From Sipunculus nudus (taxonomy: Eukaryota > Annelida > Sipuncula > Golfingiida > Sipunculidae), in the NCBI GenBank assembly GCA_026874595.1, contig CM049318.1, positions 42,140,456 to 42,204,455 on the forward strand: a stretch of 64,000 bases of DNA, in the 5' to 3' direction. The notes beneath the pieces are model-generated. The model was not told the origin of the DNA and did not search any database. It was given only the letters and a program-made list of their open reading frames with translations. The position numbers and the translations under genes are program-made. Positions 35,520-46,949 of the stretch are shown one piece after another; position 1 is the first letter of the stretch, and each line of letters starts with the position of its first letter.

Positions 35520-36102
35520 GACATCACGTATCGATATGTGCCGATATACGTCGTTTAACATCACATATCGATATGTGCCGATACGTCGGTGGATAACGGT
35601 TCACGTATCGATTTGTGCCGATACGTCGGTGGATAGCTGTCCACGTATCGATAAGTGCTGATACATCGGTGGACATCACGTATCGATATGTGCCGATACG
35701 TCGGTGGATAACGGTTCACGTATCGATAAGTGCTGATACATCGGTGGACATCACGTATCGATATGTGCCGATACGTCGGTGGATAACGGTTCACGTATCG
35801 ATAAGTGCTGATACATCGGTGGACATCACGTATCGATATGTGCCGATACGTCGGTGGATAACGGTTCACGTATCGATAAGTGCTGATACATCGGTGGACA
35901 TCACGTATCGATATGTGCCGATACGTCGGTGGATAACGGTTCACGTATCGATATGTGCCGATACGTCGGTGGATAACGGTTCACGTATCGATATGTGCCG
36001 ATACGTCGGTGGATAACGGTTCACGTATCGATATGTACCAATACGTCGGTGGATAACGGTTCACGTATCGATATGTACCAATTCGTCGGTGGATAACGGT
36101 TC
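35520..36102. repeat. Minisatellite of alternating 40- and 35-bp units
   Basis: A 40-bp unit (cacgtatcgatatgtgccga then tacgtcggtggataacggtt) alternates with a 35-bp relative (cacgtatcgataagtgctga then tacatcggtggacat), giving a 75-bp dimer repeated four times. Toward the right only the 40-bp unit remains. Because 75 is a multiple of 3, both strands keep frames open for over 120 codons; this is not evidence of coding. Confidence 0.95.
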
Positions 36103-36138
36103 AGCACTGATAATAGCAAAGTTGGTTATGTCATGAAT

Positions 36139-36265
36139 GTTTTTTTTCATACATTCGTCAGCAAAAGCCTTTTATAACAGGATCAACCCGTAGCCAAATA
36201 GAAAGCTTTATTACAGATAAATAATGTAATGAAAACAAAGGTAACGTTAACCGTGAATGAAATAT
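36139..36265. repeat. Left ~170-bp direct repeat X, first part
   Basis: Matches 40538-40664 closely (tcatacattc(g/a)tcagca ... gctttattacagataaataa ... ccgtgaatgaaatat). Its second part lies at 39385-39434, beyond the Helentron-like insertion. Confidence 0.85.
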
Positions 36266-36699
36266 AAACAAGAGACCCAGGGGTCTAATGTTCACTCTGT
36301 GAATTACTGTGCATTTTGGCAGGTGATTAAAAAAATGTTTCAGAAAGATCAGTCCAAGAGTCTCAGAGGAGACTATTTTGGCAGATTATAACAAATAAAT
36401 ACTAAATGACATATTATGGATAAAAGCAGAAAAGACCATTACAGCCTGCTGAAAGTAACGCCACCTGCAGGTCAAAATCATTAAGCAGTCACATGATCAA
36501 TATTCCTGTGAAATTTGAAACTGAAGGCTGCAGCAGTACCTAAGATATTTGATAACAGACAATACATCATGTTTGGAAACACATCAAGTTGTCAAATTTT
36601 GCAATTGTCACAATTTGAAGTTCTGTAGATATGCCATCTTGAAAATGACTGAATTTATACTCAAACTATAATACGGGTAGTCGACAAGAGACTACGTGT

Positions 36700-38168
36700 A
36701 TCCGCCTAAATCAGAGTGGAACGGGTGAAGTGAGGCATGGATCGAGTGGCAAGGGGAACTAGAGTGAAGTGTTGTATATTAGCATGGATGTCTGCAGCCA
36801 AATTGTGTATGTAGATTGCCCCCCTTACCACAAAATCCAGAAAGCCGTCCAAGTTGTATACATATGCAAAATTTAAGGCAGATAAGTCAAACCACTACAT
36901 GTATATGAGTGATTTTAGCCCGTGGCAGACAAACAGATGGACGCTGAGCAAAAATGGTTGCAGGTGACGCCACCAGTTTTGCGTATAATAAAGAGCTATG
37001 TGAGAACTATACACATGCAAAACTTTGGCCCAATCGGTCAAACGGTTCCCAAGATATGAGCTTGGATGTCTGCTGCATAAACTAGAATGCAGGTGGTGCC
37101 ACCTGTCATAAATCAAGAGAGCTGTCGGGGATGTATAAACCTGCAAAATTTTAGGCCGATATGTCAAACCACTGCGGAGATATGAGTGATTTTATCCCAT
37201 GGTAGACAAACAGACAGGAGCTGTGCAAAAATGGCTGCAGGTGGCGCCACCAGTTTTGCGTATGATAAAGAGCTATGTGAGATCTATACACATGTAAAAT
37301 TTTGGCCCAATCGGTCAAACGGTTCCCGAGATATGAGCTTGGATGTCTGCAGCGTAAACGTGAATGTAGGTGGCGCCACCTGTCATAAAATCAGAAAAGC
37401 TATCCAGGATGTATACGCATGCCGAATTTCAGGTGAATTAGTCGAGTCACTGCAGAGATATGAGTGATTTTAACCCAAGGCAGATGAACAGATGGACACT
37501 GTGCAAACATGGTTGCAGGTGGCGCGACCACTTTTTGTGTATGTTATAAAGCTCTCCAAGGGCTACATTTGTGCAAAAAAATTTTCCTGATCGGTCAAAC
37601 GGTTCCCGAGATATGAGCTTGGATGTCTGCAGCGTAAACGTGAATGTAGGTGGCGCCACCTGTCATAAAATCAGAAAAGCTATCCAGGATGTATACGCAT
37701 GCCAAATTTCAGGTGAATTAGTCAAGTCACTGCAGAGATATGAGTGATTTAAACCCAAGGCAGATGAACAGATGGACACTGTGCAAACATTGTTGCAGGT
37801 GGCGCCACCATGTGTATGTTATAAAGCTCTCCAAGGGCTACATTTGTGCAAAAAAATTTCCTGATCGGTCAAACGGTTCCCGAGATATGAGCTTGGATGT
37901 CTGCAGCGTAAACGTGAATGTAGGTGGCGCCACCTGTCATAAAATCAGAAAAGCTATCCAGGATGTTTACGCATGCCGAATTTCAGGTGAATGAGTCTAG
38001 TCACTGCAGAGATATGAGTGATTTTAACCCAAGGCAGACGAACAGATGGACACTGTGCAAACATGGTTGTAGGTGGCGCCACCATTTTTTGTGTATGTTA
38101 TAAAGCTCTCCAAGGGCTACATTTGTGCAAAAAAATTTTCCTGATCGGTCAAACGGTTCCCGAGATAT
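36700..38168. repeat. ~280-bp tandem repeat in the Helentron-like element, ~5 copies
   Basis: Phase marker tgcagagatatgagtgattt occurs at 37451, 37731 and 38005, with diverged equivalents near 36893 and 37173, giving periods 280, 278, 280 and 274. Each unit contains two GGTGGCGCCACC palindromes and the phrase cggtcaaacggttcccgaga. The small ORFs across it are artefacts. Confidence 0.9.
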
Positions 38169-38419
38169 GTGGGTTTATGTGTGGAAACAGACGCACAAAC
38201 GGACGCAGAGCGCAGAGGAAAGGTCAGAGGTCAAAACAAAATCGGGGCGCAGCAGTTCACATGTGACCCGAATGTAATCCGGGGTTTCGTAAAATTCCGC
38301 CCAGCGGTTACGGAGGAGTTCTCCGGACACCTACGCGGCGGCGGTGGCGGCGGCGGCGTGCAGCTGAAAACATAGTATCTGCAAAACTCTGTTTTGGCGG
38401 ATACAATTATTCCCCTTCC

Positions 38420-39310
38420 TCTAAGGAACTGCTGACTATGATATGAAGACCAAAATATTAATACTTTATGACATATCTTTGAAAAAGCAGAAAAGATCAT
38501 TACAGCCTGTAGAAAGTAGGTCAACACAGGTGGCGCCACCTGCGGGTCAAAATCATTCAGCAGTCACATGATCAATATTCCTGTGAAATTTGAAACTGAA
38601 GGCTGCAGCAGTTCCTCAGATATTTGGTAACAGACAATACATCATGTATATAGAAACACATCAAGTTGTCATATTTGCAATCGACAGAATTTGAAGTTCT
38701 GTAAAGACGCCATCTTGAAAAAGACTTGACTGAATTTATACTCAAATTATTCTCCTTCCTATAAGGAACTGCCTATGATATGAAGGCCAAAATATTAATA
38801 CTTTATGACATATCTTGGAAAAAGCAGAAAAGATCATTACAGCCTGTAGAAAGTAGGTCAACACAGGTGGCGCCACCTGCAGGTCAAAATCATTCAGCAG
38901 TCACATGATCAATATTCCTGTGAAATTTGAAACTGAAGGCTGCAGCAGTTCCTCAGATATTTGGTATCAGACAATACATCCTGTATGGAAACACATCAAG
39001 TTGTCATTTTTGCGCTAGACACGATTTGAAGTTCCGTAGAGACGCCATCTTGAAAATGACCTGACTGAATTTACACACAAATTATTCCCCTTCTTCTAAG
39101 GAACTGTTGACTATGATATGAAGGCCAAAATATTAATACTTTATGACTTATCTTGGAAGAAGTTGAAAAGACCATTTCGTCCCGCAGAAAGTAGGTCAAC
39201 ATAGGTGGCGCCACCAAAAGCTTATTTTTGCATCTCCATCCCATGATCAATAATTCTCCAAAGTTTCATGAAGGTAGCTGCTGTGGCTGTTGAGATATTT
39301 GGTAACAGAC
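38420..39310. repeat. ~336-bp repeat near the right end of the Helentron-like element
   Basis: Three copies, marked at 38488, 38824 and about 39161 by (a)gcagaaaagatcattacag or its diverged form. A fourth, more diverged copy lies at the left side (about 36400-36690). Each includes ggcgccacctgc and gcagtcacatgatcaatatt. Just left of the array, 38330-38360 is a (GGC)n-like run. Confidence 0.85.
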
Positions 39311-39384
39311 GGTGGACGGTTGACAGTGGACAGTGGACAGTGGACGGCGGACGCTGCGCCATGGCTTAAGTTCACAGAGTGAAC

Positions 39385-39434
39385 TAAAAAGCAGTACCTC
39401 AGTATCCAGTGCGATAATCGATATCCGACTTTTT
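39385..39434. repeat. Left direct repeat X, second part
   Basis: cagtacctcagtatccag(t)gcgataatcgatatccgac matches 40668-40708. It ends exactly at the T-run that is the poly-A tail of the minus-oriented LINE. Confidence 0.85.
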
Positions 39435-39772
39435 TAACAAGAATTTATTCACAAAAAAACATTCCACATACACGAAAACATACAAAAGCAACAAAACAGG
39501 TAATGAAGTTACTTGACAGTAGACCCGTCCTACAAAATGCATGCCTAACACAAAAGACTTCCAGGGACCAACAAAACGAACAGTTTCGCTTTTGCTACCT
39601 GCTTGCACTGGTTACTTTAATAATTGTAAATCGATTAAGAAATTTTCCCTATTTTTCTAAATGTGAATATTTTTGTTTTGTTTTTACCTGCAATATTCCT
39701 TTCAACATGATATACCTGTTCTAAATACTACACAGTTCTGTAAAATCTGGCAATTGACCTTTACACCTACAT

Positions 39773-39813
<41 letters not shown>

Positions 39814-40537
39814 TTTAACAGTTAGAATAATAGTTTTCGCCCTTTGTGAACCGTAAACATTCAAAATAACCTCCTTTAATCTTAATTCTTGTACTTGTGG
39901 CCGGTTTTCCTCCAACACATTATTTTTAATTTTGTTGCATATTGTACCCACTTTGGGGCAAAACCAAAGTATATGTTTCATAGTCTCTTCTTCCTGTTTA
40001 CAAAATGTACAAGAGGCATCATTTACCAAATTGATCTTAAAGAGAAAGGAATTCAAAACTAAGCAGTTATGCATTATCCTGTACTGGAATTAAATATCTC
40101 AGTTTACTATCAATTATTGTTCTGTATAAATTTTTAAAGCCTTTATAAACCTCATCTTCTGTGACATTTAACTCTCACATCCATCTTTTGACCGTTTTCT
40201 CAGGTTTTTCACTGAAATCCTGTAAAACCTTTCTATAAACAGTTTTGGTCATATCTTTTAATCAGGTTACAAAAATCTAGTTTGTTTCTTGTCTCTGATT
40301 CTACCTCACCATAATCGATATTATCTGTAATACATTTCTTCCATGGTAATGGTTAGGCGTTCTTTAAGCTTTGATAATCTAGAAAATTAATTTTACAACC
40401 GTTTTTTAAACTTAATTCATTATATTTCAACCATCTTAAATTTTGCCCGCTCTCACACAAGAAATGTTTCAGCTTTGTTACTCCTCTCTGTATCAAACTT
40501 TTTTTTTTACATACCACTCTTTCATCAATTTTAATAT
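39435..40537 (-). pseudogene. L1-like LINE ORF2 C-terminus plus 3' UTR, 5'-truncated
   Basis: Minus-strand order: KILKLMKEWYVKKKSLIQRG, LRWLKYNELSLKNGCKINFL, KRWM-stop-ELNVTEDEVYKGFK, LRY, a zinc-knuckle segment CTFCKQEEETMKHILWFCP, then KTIILTVKRYIY, a (TA)n expansion, and the usual tail CKGQLPDFTELC and KGILQVKTKQKYSH. A 3' UTR follows with AATAAA near 39442-39447 (as tttatt) and a short A tail at the left end. Stops and frameshifts make it inactive. The reverse-transcriptase core is absent, so it is a 5'-truncated insertion of about 1.1 kb, flanked by direct repeat X on both sides. Confidence 0.8.
39775..39811. repeat. (TA)n microsatellite inside LINE ORF2
   Basis: Lies between LINE codons KRYIY and CRCKGQLPDF. 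The tract appears to have grown from the tandem Tyr-Ile-Tyr codons. Confidence 0.9.
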
Positions 40538-40708
40538 TTTTTCATACATTCATCAGCATAAGCCCACTATAACAGGATCAACCCACAGCATAATAGAAAG
40601 CTTTATTACAGATAAATAATGTAATGAAAACAACGGTAACGTTATACCGTGAATGAAATATTAAAAACCAGTACCTCAGTATCCAGTTCGATAATCGATA
40701 TCCGACTT
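40538..40708. repeat. Right ~170-bp direct repeat X (uninterrupted)
   Basis: Intact copy of the sequence that flanks the LINE on its left (36139-36265 plus 39385-39434). It gives the empty site that defines the Helentron-like element. Confidence 0.85.
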
Positions 40709-40925
40709 TAACATGCCCGGGACAGATCTGAATTATATAACAAGATATGTAATATTGACTGTGAATAAGATGCTTTATGAGCTTTGAATGAATTATTAAA
40801 AAAACAGTACTTCAAGACCCAGTACGATAATCAATATACGACTAACATACCAAGGACAGATCTGAATGAAATAACAAGATATATAATACTGACTGAGAAT
40901 AAGATGCCGCTATGAGGGTCAAATA
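40666..40925. repeat. 136-bp tandem duplication
   Basis: cagtac(c/t)tca...cgataatc recurs 136 bp apart (40669 and 40805), followed in both by gacagatctgaat and aacaagatat(g/a)taata. The first unit overlaps the end of repeat X. Confidence 0.85.
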
Positions 40926-41429
40926 AACAAAGTCCATTGTGTGAGTACGGCCGGATTTACTGAGTCGGGTTGTATCACGGCTAGCCATGAAGTACGGCCG
41001 GATTTCATATTTCTTATGCGTGAAGACAGCGTGTAGAATAATCATTTCAGCCTGAACTGTTGTTTGAGTCGTAATATACTACTGGAACCGACAATATTAT
41101 ATATATATATTGGGTGTAGCTATATTTGTATGTGTAGCTGTAGCTCTGTAAGATCGATCCTTTCCATTCATCCAGATTTAAAACTGGAATAATTTTTACT
41201 GAAATCTGTATGTGGATTATAGGACCTAGCCATTTCGCCCCTCTGACATTAAAGAGTCTACGACCAGCTCACTGGCTTTCAGAGTGCCGTTACCTCCTTC
41301 AGCTAGGAATGCACTATAAGGCTATATGACGATGTAATTATATTCGTCATATCTGGCAACGCCTCATGCATGGCCTACAGGTACACTGTCAATTGACATA
41401 AACCCAACTAATCGCTAGCTCTTTTAGTA
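40926..41429. other. Unique DNA with two copies of a short phrase
   Basis: actgagtcgggttgtatcac occurs at about 40958 and again at about 41767, beside the dispersed repeat. No gene was seen. Confidence 0.4.
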
Positions 41430-41760
41430 TACTTTCTAACAATACCAAATATGAGCGAGAAAAGTTTCAATTTAACTCAGCATATTGGTAAACCCCTCCG
41501 CATGGGTACAGGCATGGCTCGCACTTGTTACTAGACGCAGCCAACTTGACGGCGATATAGGAAATGGCTCGTTACCATAGACACGGAGTTTCAGTTTTGG
41601 TTGTGTTTTCTCTTGTATTTATTCATCATTCGTAACCCATTGTTAAGAGTATGGGCTCATTTACCACAATATAGATGCAACATGATGGAAGACCACCGCG
41701 ATGCATTCCTCGATATTGCTTGTATCACGACTCAAGTAGGCTTACAAGCCTAATTATCAG
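41430..41760 (-). repeat. Dispersed repeat, copy 2 (inverted relative of 6690-6990)
   Basis: See the entry at 6690-6990. The two copies are clearly diverged. Confidence 0.65.
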
Positions 41761-42405
41761 TGCCTACTGAGTCGGGTTGTATCACGGCTAGCTTTGAATG
41801 CTGGACTCATTGGACATTTTTGTCTGATAAAACCCGAGTCACACTCGCATCAGCAGTCATGCCGAAAACTGCATTGTCATGGCCATCCATGCTTTTGCAA
41901 GATTAATTCTCTACACGGCCGGTAGGTTTAAAAAGGACTTATAGTGAAGAACTAACGCCTAGGAAAACATGGGAATATACAAACCAAGGCGTAAATTAAT
42001 TCTAGTTAAAACTGGTTACCGGCTTGCACTATACAGAGGGTCACGAAAGGGATTTTTTTTTTTAATTTTCAGGTTAGCTGTACTTTTAAATGAATGGTTG
42101 CCGAGTGCATAACAGGTCTAGTTATGCTTTTCGTTTAAATGATCGCTTTAGAATTACCGTGTTTTTTGTTCCCAGCCTGTTAAGTATTTACTGTGCGCAT
42201 GAATATAGATGGGCCATTGTAGAAAAGCAGGGGAGGCTTTGTTTTAGTCTTTAAATTTCAATTAACCTCTGGGGTCTAAGGTTATTTAAGAGAGGCCATA
42301 AACAGTATTCGGGGAGAGAAAGTGTAGAGCCTGCAGACACAAGAAGTGCCGTCCGCCGGAGTCCAGGGAGTTGCCGCTACCCAGTGACCAGAGTGAAGCT
42401 GCTCT
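41761..42405. other. Unique DNA leading into a GC-rich minisatellite
   Basis: Around 42290-42400 composition shifts to GC-rich. The run ttatttaagagaggccataa at about 42281-42302 is TATA-like, and the layout (TATA-like, GC-rich repeats, AT-rich tail with taaagttttatc near 42822) resembles an LTR or short transcript unit, but ends could not be defined. Confidence 0.25.
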
Positions 42406-42765
42406 CCAGCGAGGTGCTATCCAGTGAGGTACTGTCCAGTTAGGGGCTGCCAGCGGGGGTCCGGAGGGGTGCTTCCAGCCGGTGTCCAGTGAGGTGCTGC
42501 CAGCTTATATGCTGCAAGCGGCTGTCCAGTGAGGTCTGCCAGCCGGTGTCCAGTGAGGTGCTGCCAGCGTGTGTGCTTCCAGCCGGTGTCCACTAAGGTG
42601 CTGCTAGCCGGTGTCCAGTGAGGTGCTGCCAGCCGATGTCAAGTGAAGGGCTGCTAGCCGGTGTCCAGTAAGGTGCTGCCAGCCGGTGTCAAGTGAGGTG
42701 CTGCCAGCCGGTTTCCAGTGAGGTGCCGCTAGCAGGGTGTCTAGAGAGGTCCCGCCAGCCGGGGT
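42406..42765. repeat. Minisatellite, 25-bp GC-rich unit, ~14 copies
   Basis: Consensus gtccagtgaggtgctgccag then ccggt, with variants such as gtgtgcttccagccgg. GC-rich within an AT-rich neighbourhood, and non-coding on the plus strand because of regular TGA. Confidence 0.9.
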
Positions 42766-45700
42766 CAAGTATCACTAGTCCAGGAGATCTAGAGACTGTT
42801 ATAGACTCTGTGCTATAAGTAAAGTTTTATCTAGTGTATGTACCAGTGTAGCTAGTGAGGCTAGGCTGTGAACCCGATCTGGTTATTGATTTCGAATTCT
42901 GTACCTTTTGTGGTCTATTAATATATACTCTTGTTGTTAAGCCACTGACTTGTGTTTTGTTGTGTGCCTGATACGTTGAGTTCGCCATCATAACCACACA
43001 ATCTCTACTTTCCACATTGAACCAAAGGCAACCCGGTCCGTCACTTGGTAAGGGCAACCTTTTCTCTTGGGCACCAGAAGGTGTAACTTTTATCGGAAGA
43101 CACAGATTTCAAAAGAAAACGGAACATTAATCCCGACAGAACTTTAGAAATTTGATCTAATATTTTAATGATAGGCTATGTCTTATGGATGTTCTGAACC
43201 CCATGCATATAGGAAATCTGAAATCTAGAAATCTTGACAATAACATATCATTTTTATGAATGCTCCTTTATAAAATAGTACTGCCACAGGCGATGACCTA
43301 TCATTAGTGTGGGTTGACTATTACTTCAGGATTAATGGGTGCGTTATAAACCAGTCCTGTGCCAAGTGTGGCCATGTGAATGAAAAGAACGCCCGCATGT
43401 AACCCCAATGAATTGAACAACTTCATCTGATATATCACCTGTCACCAAATGGAAGTTGGACAAATTACATTTTCTTTATCGTCCGAATTTAAACTTTTTC
43501 CACTTGTCCATTTCAGTGTCTTCTCTAGAGCTTGTTAACTGCATTTAACACCCGACTAATCAATGCTAGCCGAAAGTAGGCAGGCCGATCTGCGGGGATT
43601 AACACCTTGATTAATTGTCCCAGGTTCATATGTTACTATTTATATCGTTTTTTCGAAATGTTAATGGCGGAAATCAACCCATAGGCAGTAAATCTCGTTC
43701 TCGAACCAAGATAAAACATTCTAGCGAAATACACAATGTGTATGTGCGTATGGACATGGAAGGTCGTGGGCCTTTCCATTATCTACATGTATGTCCATGA
43801 GTACTAGCCTCACAGTGAGGACGTGCGAGGACGTAGACACGTGTAACGTTACGCTCACACACTAGTCATTATCCTATTCAATGTGGCTGTGCCTTGATAT
43901 AAAACAATTAAATACATGAAGCATCCTATATGACATTACATTACATACCACCCGGGCGAGGCACATTTTGTTTCTTCCGTCCTTCCAGGGTTAATTGCTG
44001 GCATATCAACATAAATTCATATACATTAAACCACTTGTCACAAGTGAGAAACATGATTCCAGTTCTGAGAGTCCTCAGGGTTTTTAAACTGACAGTAGAA
44101 TGCACGGTCAGTATAGAGAAAAATCACATTTGTATGCAGGTTATAATCTGGAACATGACTATTGACACATAGCAGGTGACCAGAGCGCAGTAAGTGAATT
44201 GACTGCATTTGGAGATGCATTTGCTGATGTTCCCAGAATCACGTGGGCTGGTATCTACCAGATGGTCCCTCGAACAAAGCAGCAACGGACGTGTGTGGAC
44301 GTGGGGTATCTGACCGTGACAGGACTGACTGTCACCCGAAGCTCCTGCTTGGACTATTAGAATACCGGCAAAATGCGTATTTTACCAGTCCATGCCTATT
44401 TACCCACATACTCGGAAACGCAATATTTTTTTCACGCCTATTAGTTCAGTCATTTTATGAAAAAAGGGGCCCGACCCACCACAAGTTGCAACAAAATTGA
44501 TTTTTTCGTCATTTTTTTCGGAAATATCCCTGAAAAACATACTAAAGTCTAAGAAAATATTATGGGTGAAACAGTCCTTAAATTGCATAATTCCAAAATG
44601 GCGGCCAGGCCCTAATAATGATCCATATTGAGTATACTTTTTAGCGTTTACAATACATAATTGTTTAACCTAAGAGACTTCTGACCTAATATCCTGAGAG
44701 CAGGTCTCTTTGGAAATCCAAAATTAGGTCACGGTGACCTATAATCTCTGAGTTTTTCGGGCAAAAACATGACTTCCATCACCCCGAAAGTCAAAGGTGT
44801 TGTGTTTTTATGTTAACCTTGTAGTATGTGGTTAAACGACAGGTCTATAAAAGCAAAAAATGAGCCTTTGCATTGAACGATTTATATTTAAATCAATATA
44901 TATGTACTACTTGAACTTGAATGTTATAATTAATATAAATAAAACCATATTTTGGGAATAATCCGTAAATCGATTCATTTGTACGAATATTACTCGAAAT
45001 ACACCAGATCACTCCCACCAAATTAATGCTAGAATTGTAAATGGAATCTATCTTCTCTCTCATAATTATATTGATTTCAACGGTGTCATTTCAACATTTT
45101 ATAGGGTTTTCAACTTGTTTACGTGGTTCAGTGATGGCGAAGTGGAAAGCGCAAAAGATTGAAAAGGAAAGAGCAAGAAAGCCACAGCCAGCCTTGTCTC
45201 ACGAAACATGTTATAAACCTATCCGAAATGAGTGTACGCCTCATACTGTAGGAAAAATTAATGCTTGGGATATCTGCACTATAAAAATACTTGGAAGGCT
45301 AATATAATGATATTTTATGCTTTTGTATTGTAATTCCAATGTTAAACAAGACAGAAATACGGTAGAATCATGAAAAAAAACGTTGTTTTACTGTCATGTG
45401 GGTTTTAATTAGCAATTCCACCAAAAATTGGGTTGGTCATACAGGTCATTTTCATTATTTTTTTATTTTAATAAATATTATTTTAAAATGAACGGAGAGT
45501 TCATCAATACATAAACTATTGTAAAGAATGCTGTTTTCTTCAAAACAATAAAGTTTATGAGGTCTATTATGAATCTTAAACTGTTTTAATGATTTTTATT
45601 CAAGGGGTTCTTGCAAGAGATTTACCCTTAAATAGAAAAAAAAACGAAATCTTGTATATTTGACAGGTTTATTTCTGATGACTTGGCTATTAGGACAATT

Positions 45701-46158
45701 CATTAAATGTAACATAGCCTCACTGTACCATATCAGAGAGATATTTTCTTCAAGTTATCTACTTTAAGGCGTTTCTTTCTGTTGTACTATTAAAAGTGGT
45801 CCATGCTTATTTCCGGCAGTGTATCGGGATCATGACTCTTAGAGGGTTCATATCGCTGTTAATATATAGGTAACGTGAAAAGTATTTTATCAAATAAATG
45901 GAGTAAACATTCAGACTCTAACTGTTGAAACATCAGTTGCCATCTATGACCTTGAACTTACCCCATAATCAACCGGATTCTTTTAGGATTAGGGAATTAC
46001 AAATATGCATTTTGCACTGATTAATCACTTTCATTTAGACCCATAAATGTGAATAATGACTCACATAAATAATCCCTAAGAGTTCATCATCTGAAGTCAA
46101 AGCTCACAATAGCCTGTGACCTCGACCTTTCAGCCCAAAAATCAATAAGGCTGATGCA
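42766..46158. other. Long stretch without a supported gene
   Basis: Short ORFs at 43615-43800, 43930-44172, 44243-44500 and 45041-45307 carry no recognisable motif. At 45940-46150 there are several gacctt/tgacct phrases typical of old dispersed repeats. Otherwise unremarkable AT-rich sequence. Confidence 0.4.
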
Positions 46159-46163
46159 AACAG

Positions 46164-46384
46164 CAGGCGCGGATCAAGGGTCGAGCCCCTCCCCCCCGCC
46201 CCCCCGCCCCCCGCCATCTGCTCTTAACCAACAACCTTTTTTCGGACAAATCTTATGCATGACGGGGGCTTTTGAGGGTTGAGACCACCCCCCCCCGGCT
46301 CTTAACAAACGACCTTTTTTTCAGACAATTTTTATGCATGACACCCACTGACCCCTGTCTAAAAAAATCCTGGATCCGTGCCTG
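46164..46384. mobile_element. 221-bp MITE-like element with TIRs and 5-bp duplication
   Basis: Left end CAGGCGCGGATCAAGGGT and right end (reversed) CAGGCACGGATCCAGGAT are imperfect inverted repeats. AACAG flanks both sides (46159-46163 and 46385-46389). The interior contains C-rich runs and a ~100-bp partial duplication (gctcttaac(c/a)aacaacctttttt and tcggacaaatcttatgcatg-type phrases twice). The right-end minus strand reads ARIQDFFRQGSVG, a peptide string often seen as a spurious ORF product of this kind of repeat. Confidence 0.7.
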
Positions 46385-46433
46385 AACAGATACACACAAC
46401 AAAGCCGAAAGGGTATTTCCTTCAGTGGTGAGG

Positions 46434-46434
46434 A

Positions 46435-46490
<56 letters not shown>

Positions 46491-46507
46491 TATCATATCA
46501 TATATAT
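46434..46507. repeat. Compound microsatellite (AC)n(AT)n(ATATC)n
   Basis: About 9 AC units, 18 AT units, then three atatc-type pentamers. Confidence 0.9.
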
Positions 46508-46949
46508 ATCACGGAAATTAGTCTACCAACTACCAATTACAAGGCATATATTATATCATGCATATATTTAACATATTTGCTTAAGCTCCCGATAGATGTT
46601 AACTAAACTTGAACGAGATGTCAGAAATCAATTTATGTCATAAGCGATTCTCTTATTATCAAGGAAAGAGTGAGTAATTGAGAAATCTTAAGAACCTAGT
46701 GCAGAAATGTATATGTCAAGACGAGTAAGTCCTGTCGATGTCAGTCATCGTAGAATATTATTTCTCACAGGTAGTGACGATAATGTTACAGTTAATATTA
46801 AAAGCCTAATTCTAAAATAAAAATAAATAATACACAACAACCTGTAGAAATAAATTTTATTCACACGTAACATATATGTAAGGTCAAATATTAGAGGAAA
46901 AAATACGGGCTTTCATGGTTGATAAAGTCCCATACTTTGGTCTCCGATA

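Larger units (their letters stand above)
36266..39384. mobile_element. Helentron-like non-autonomous element (3.1 kb)
   Basis: Boundaries come from the empty paralogue at 40650-40680 (gaatgaaatat^taaaaaccag). The element sits between T and T with no target duplication. Each end carries the same 13-bp hairpin in inverted orientation: TTCACTCTGTGAA at 36291-36303 and TTCACAGAGTGAA at 39371-39383, the latter right at the 3' end. The interior holds ~336-bp repeats at both sides and a ~280-bp tandem array in the middle, with repeated GGTGGCGCCACC palindromes. T^T insertion without duplication, a terminal hairpin, subterminal inverted repeats and internal tandem repeats are the described hallmarks of Helentron-derived elements (HINE/pearl type). 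It has no coding capacity for a Rep-helicase. Confidence 0.65.

Noticed and set aside
35561-36016. Opposite-strand repeat proteins of 127 and 133 codons
   Set aside because: Both come from the same 75-bp dimer and mirror each other across strands.
36895-38266. Several 70-93 codon ORFs with shared wording (REPFDRSGKF type)
   Set aside because: They recur with the 280-bp tandem unit of the Helentron-like element on both strands and end at random stops.
41990-43090. Second LTR family around the 25-bp GC-rich repeats
   Set aside because: TATA-like and AATAAA-like phrases are present, but no matching ends, duplication or second copy could be found.
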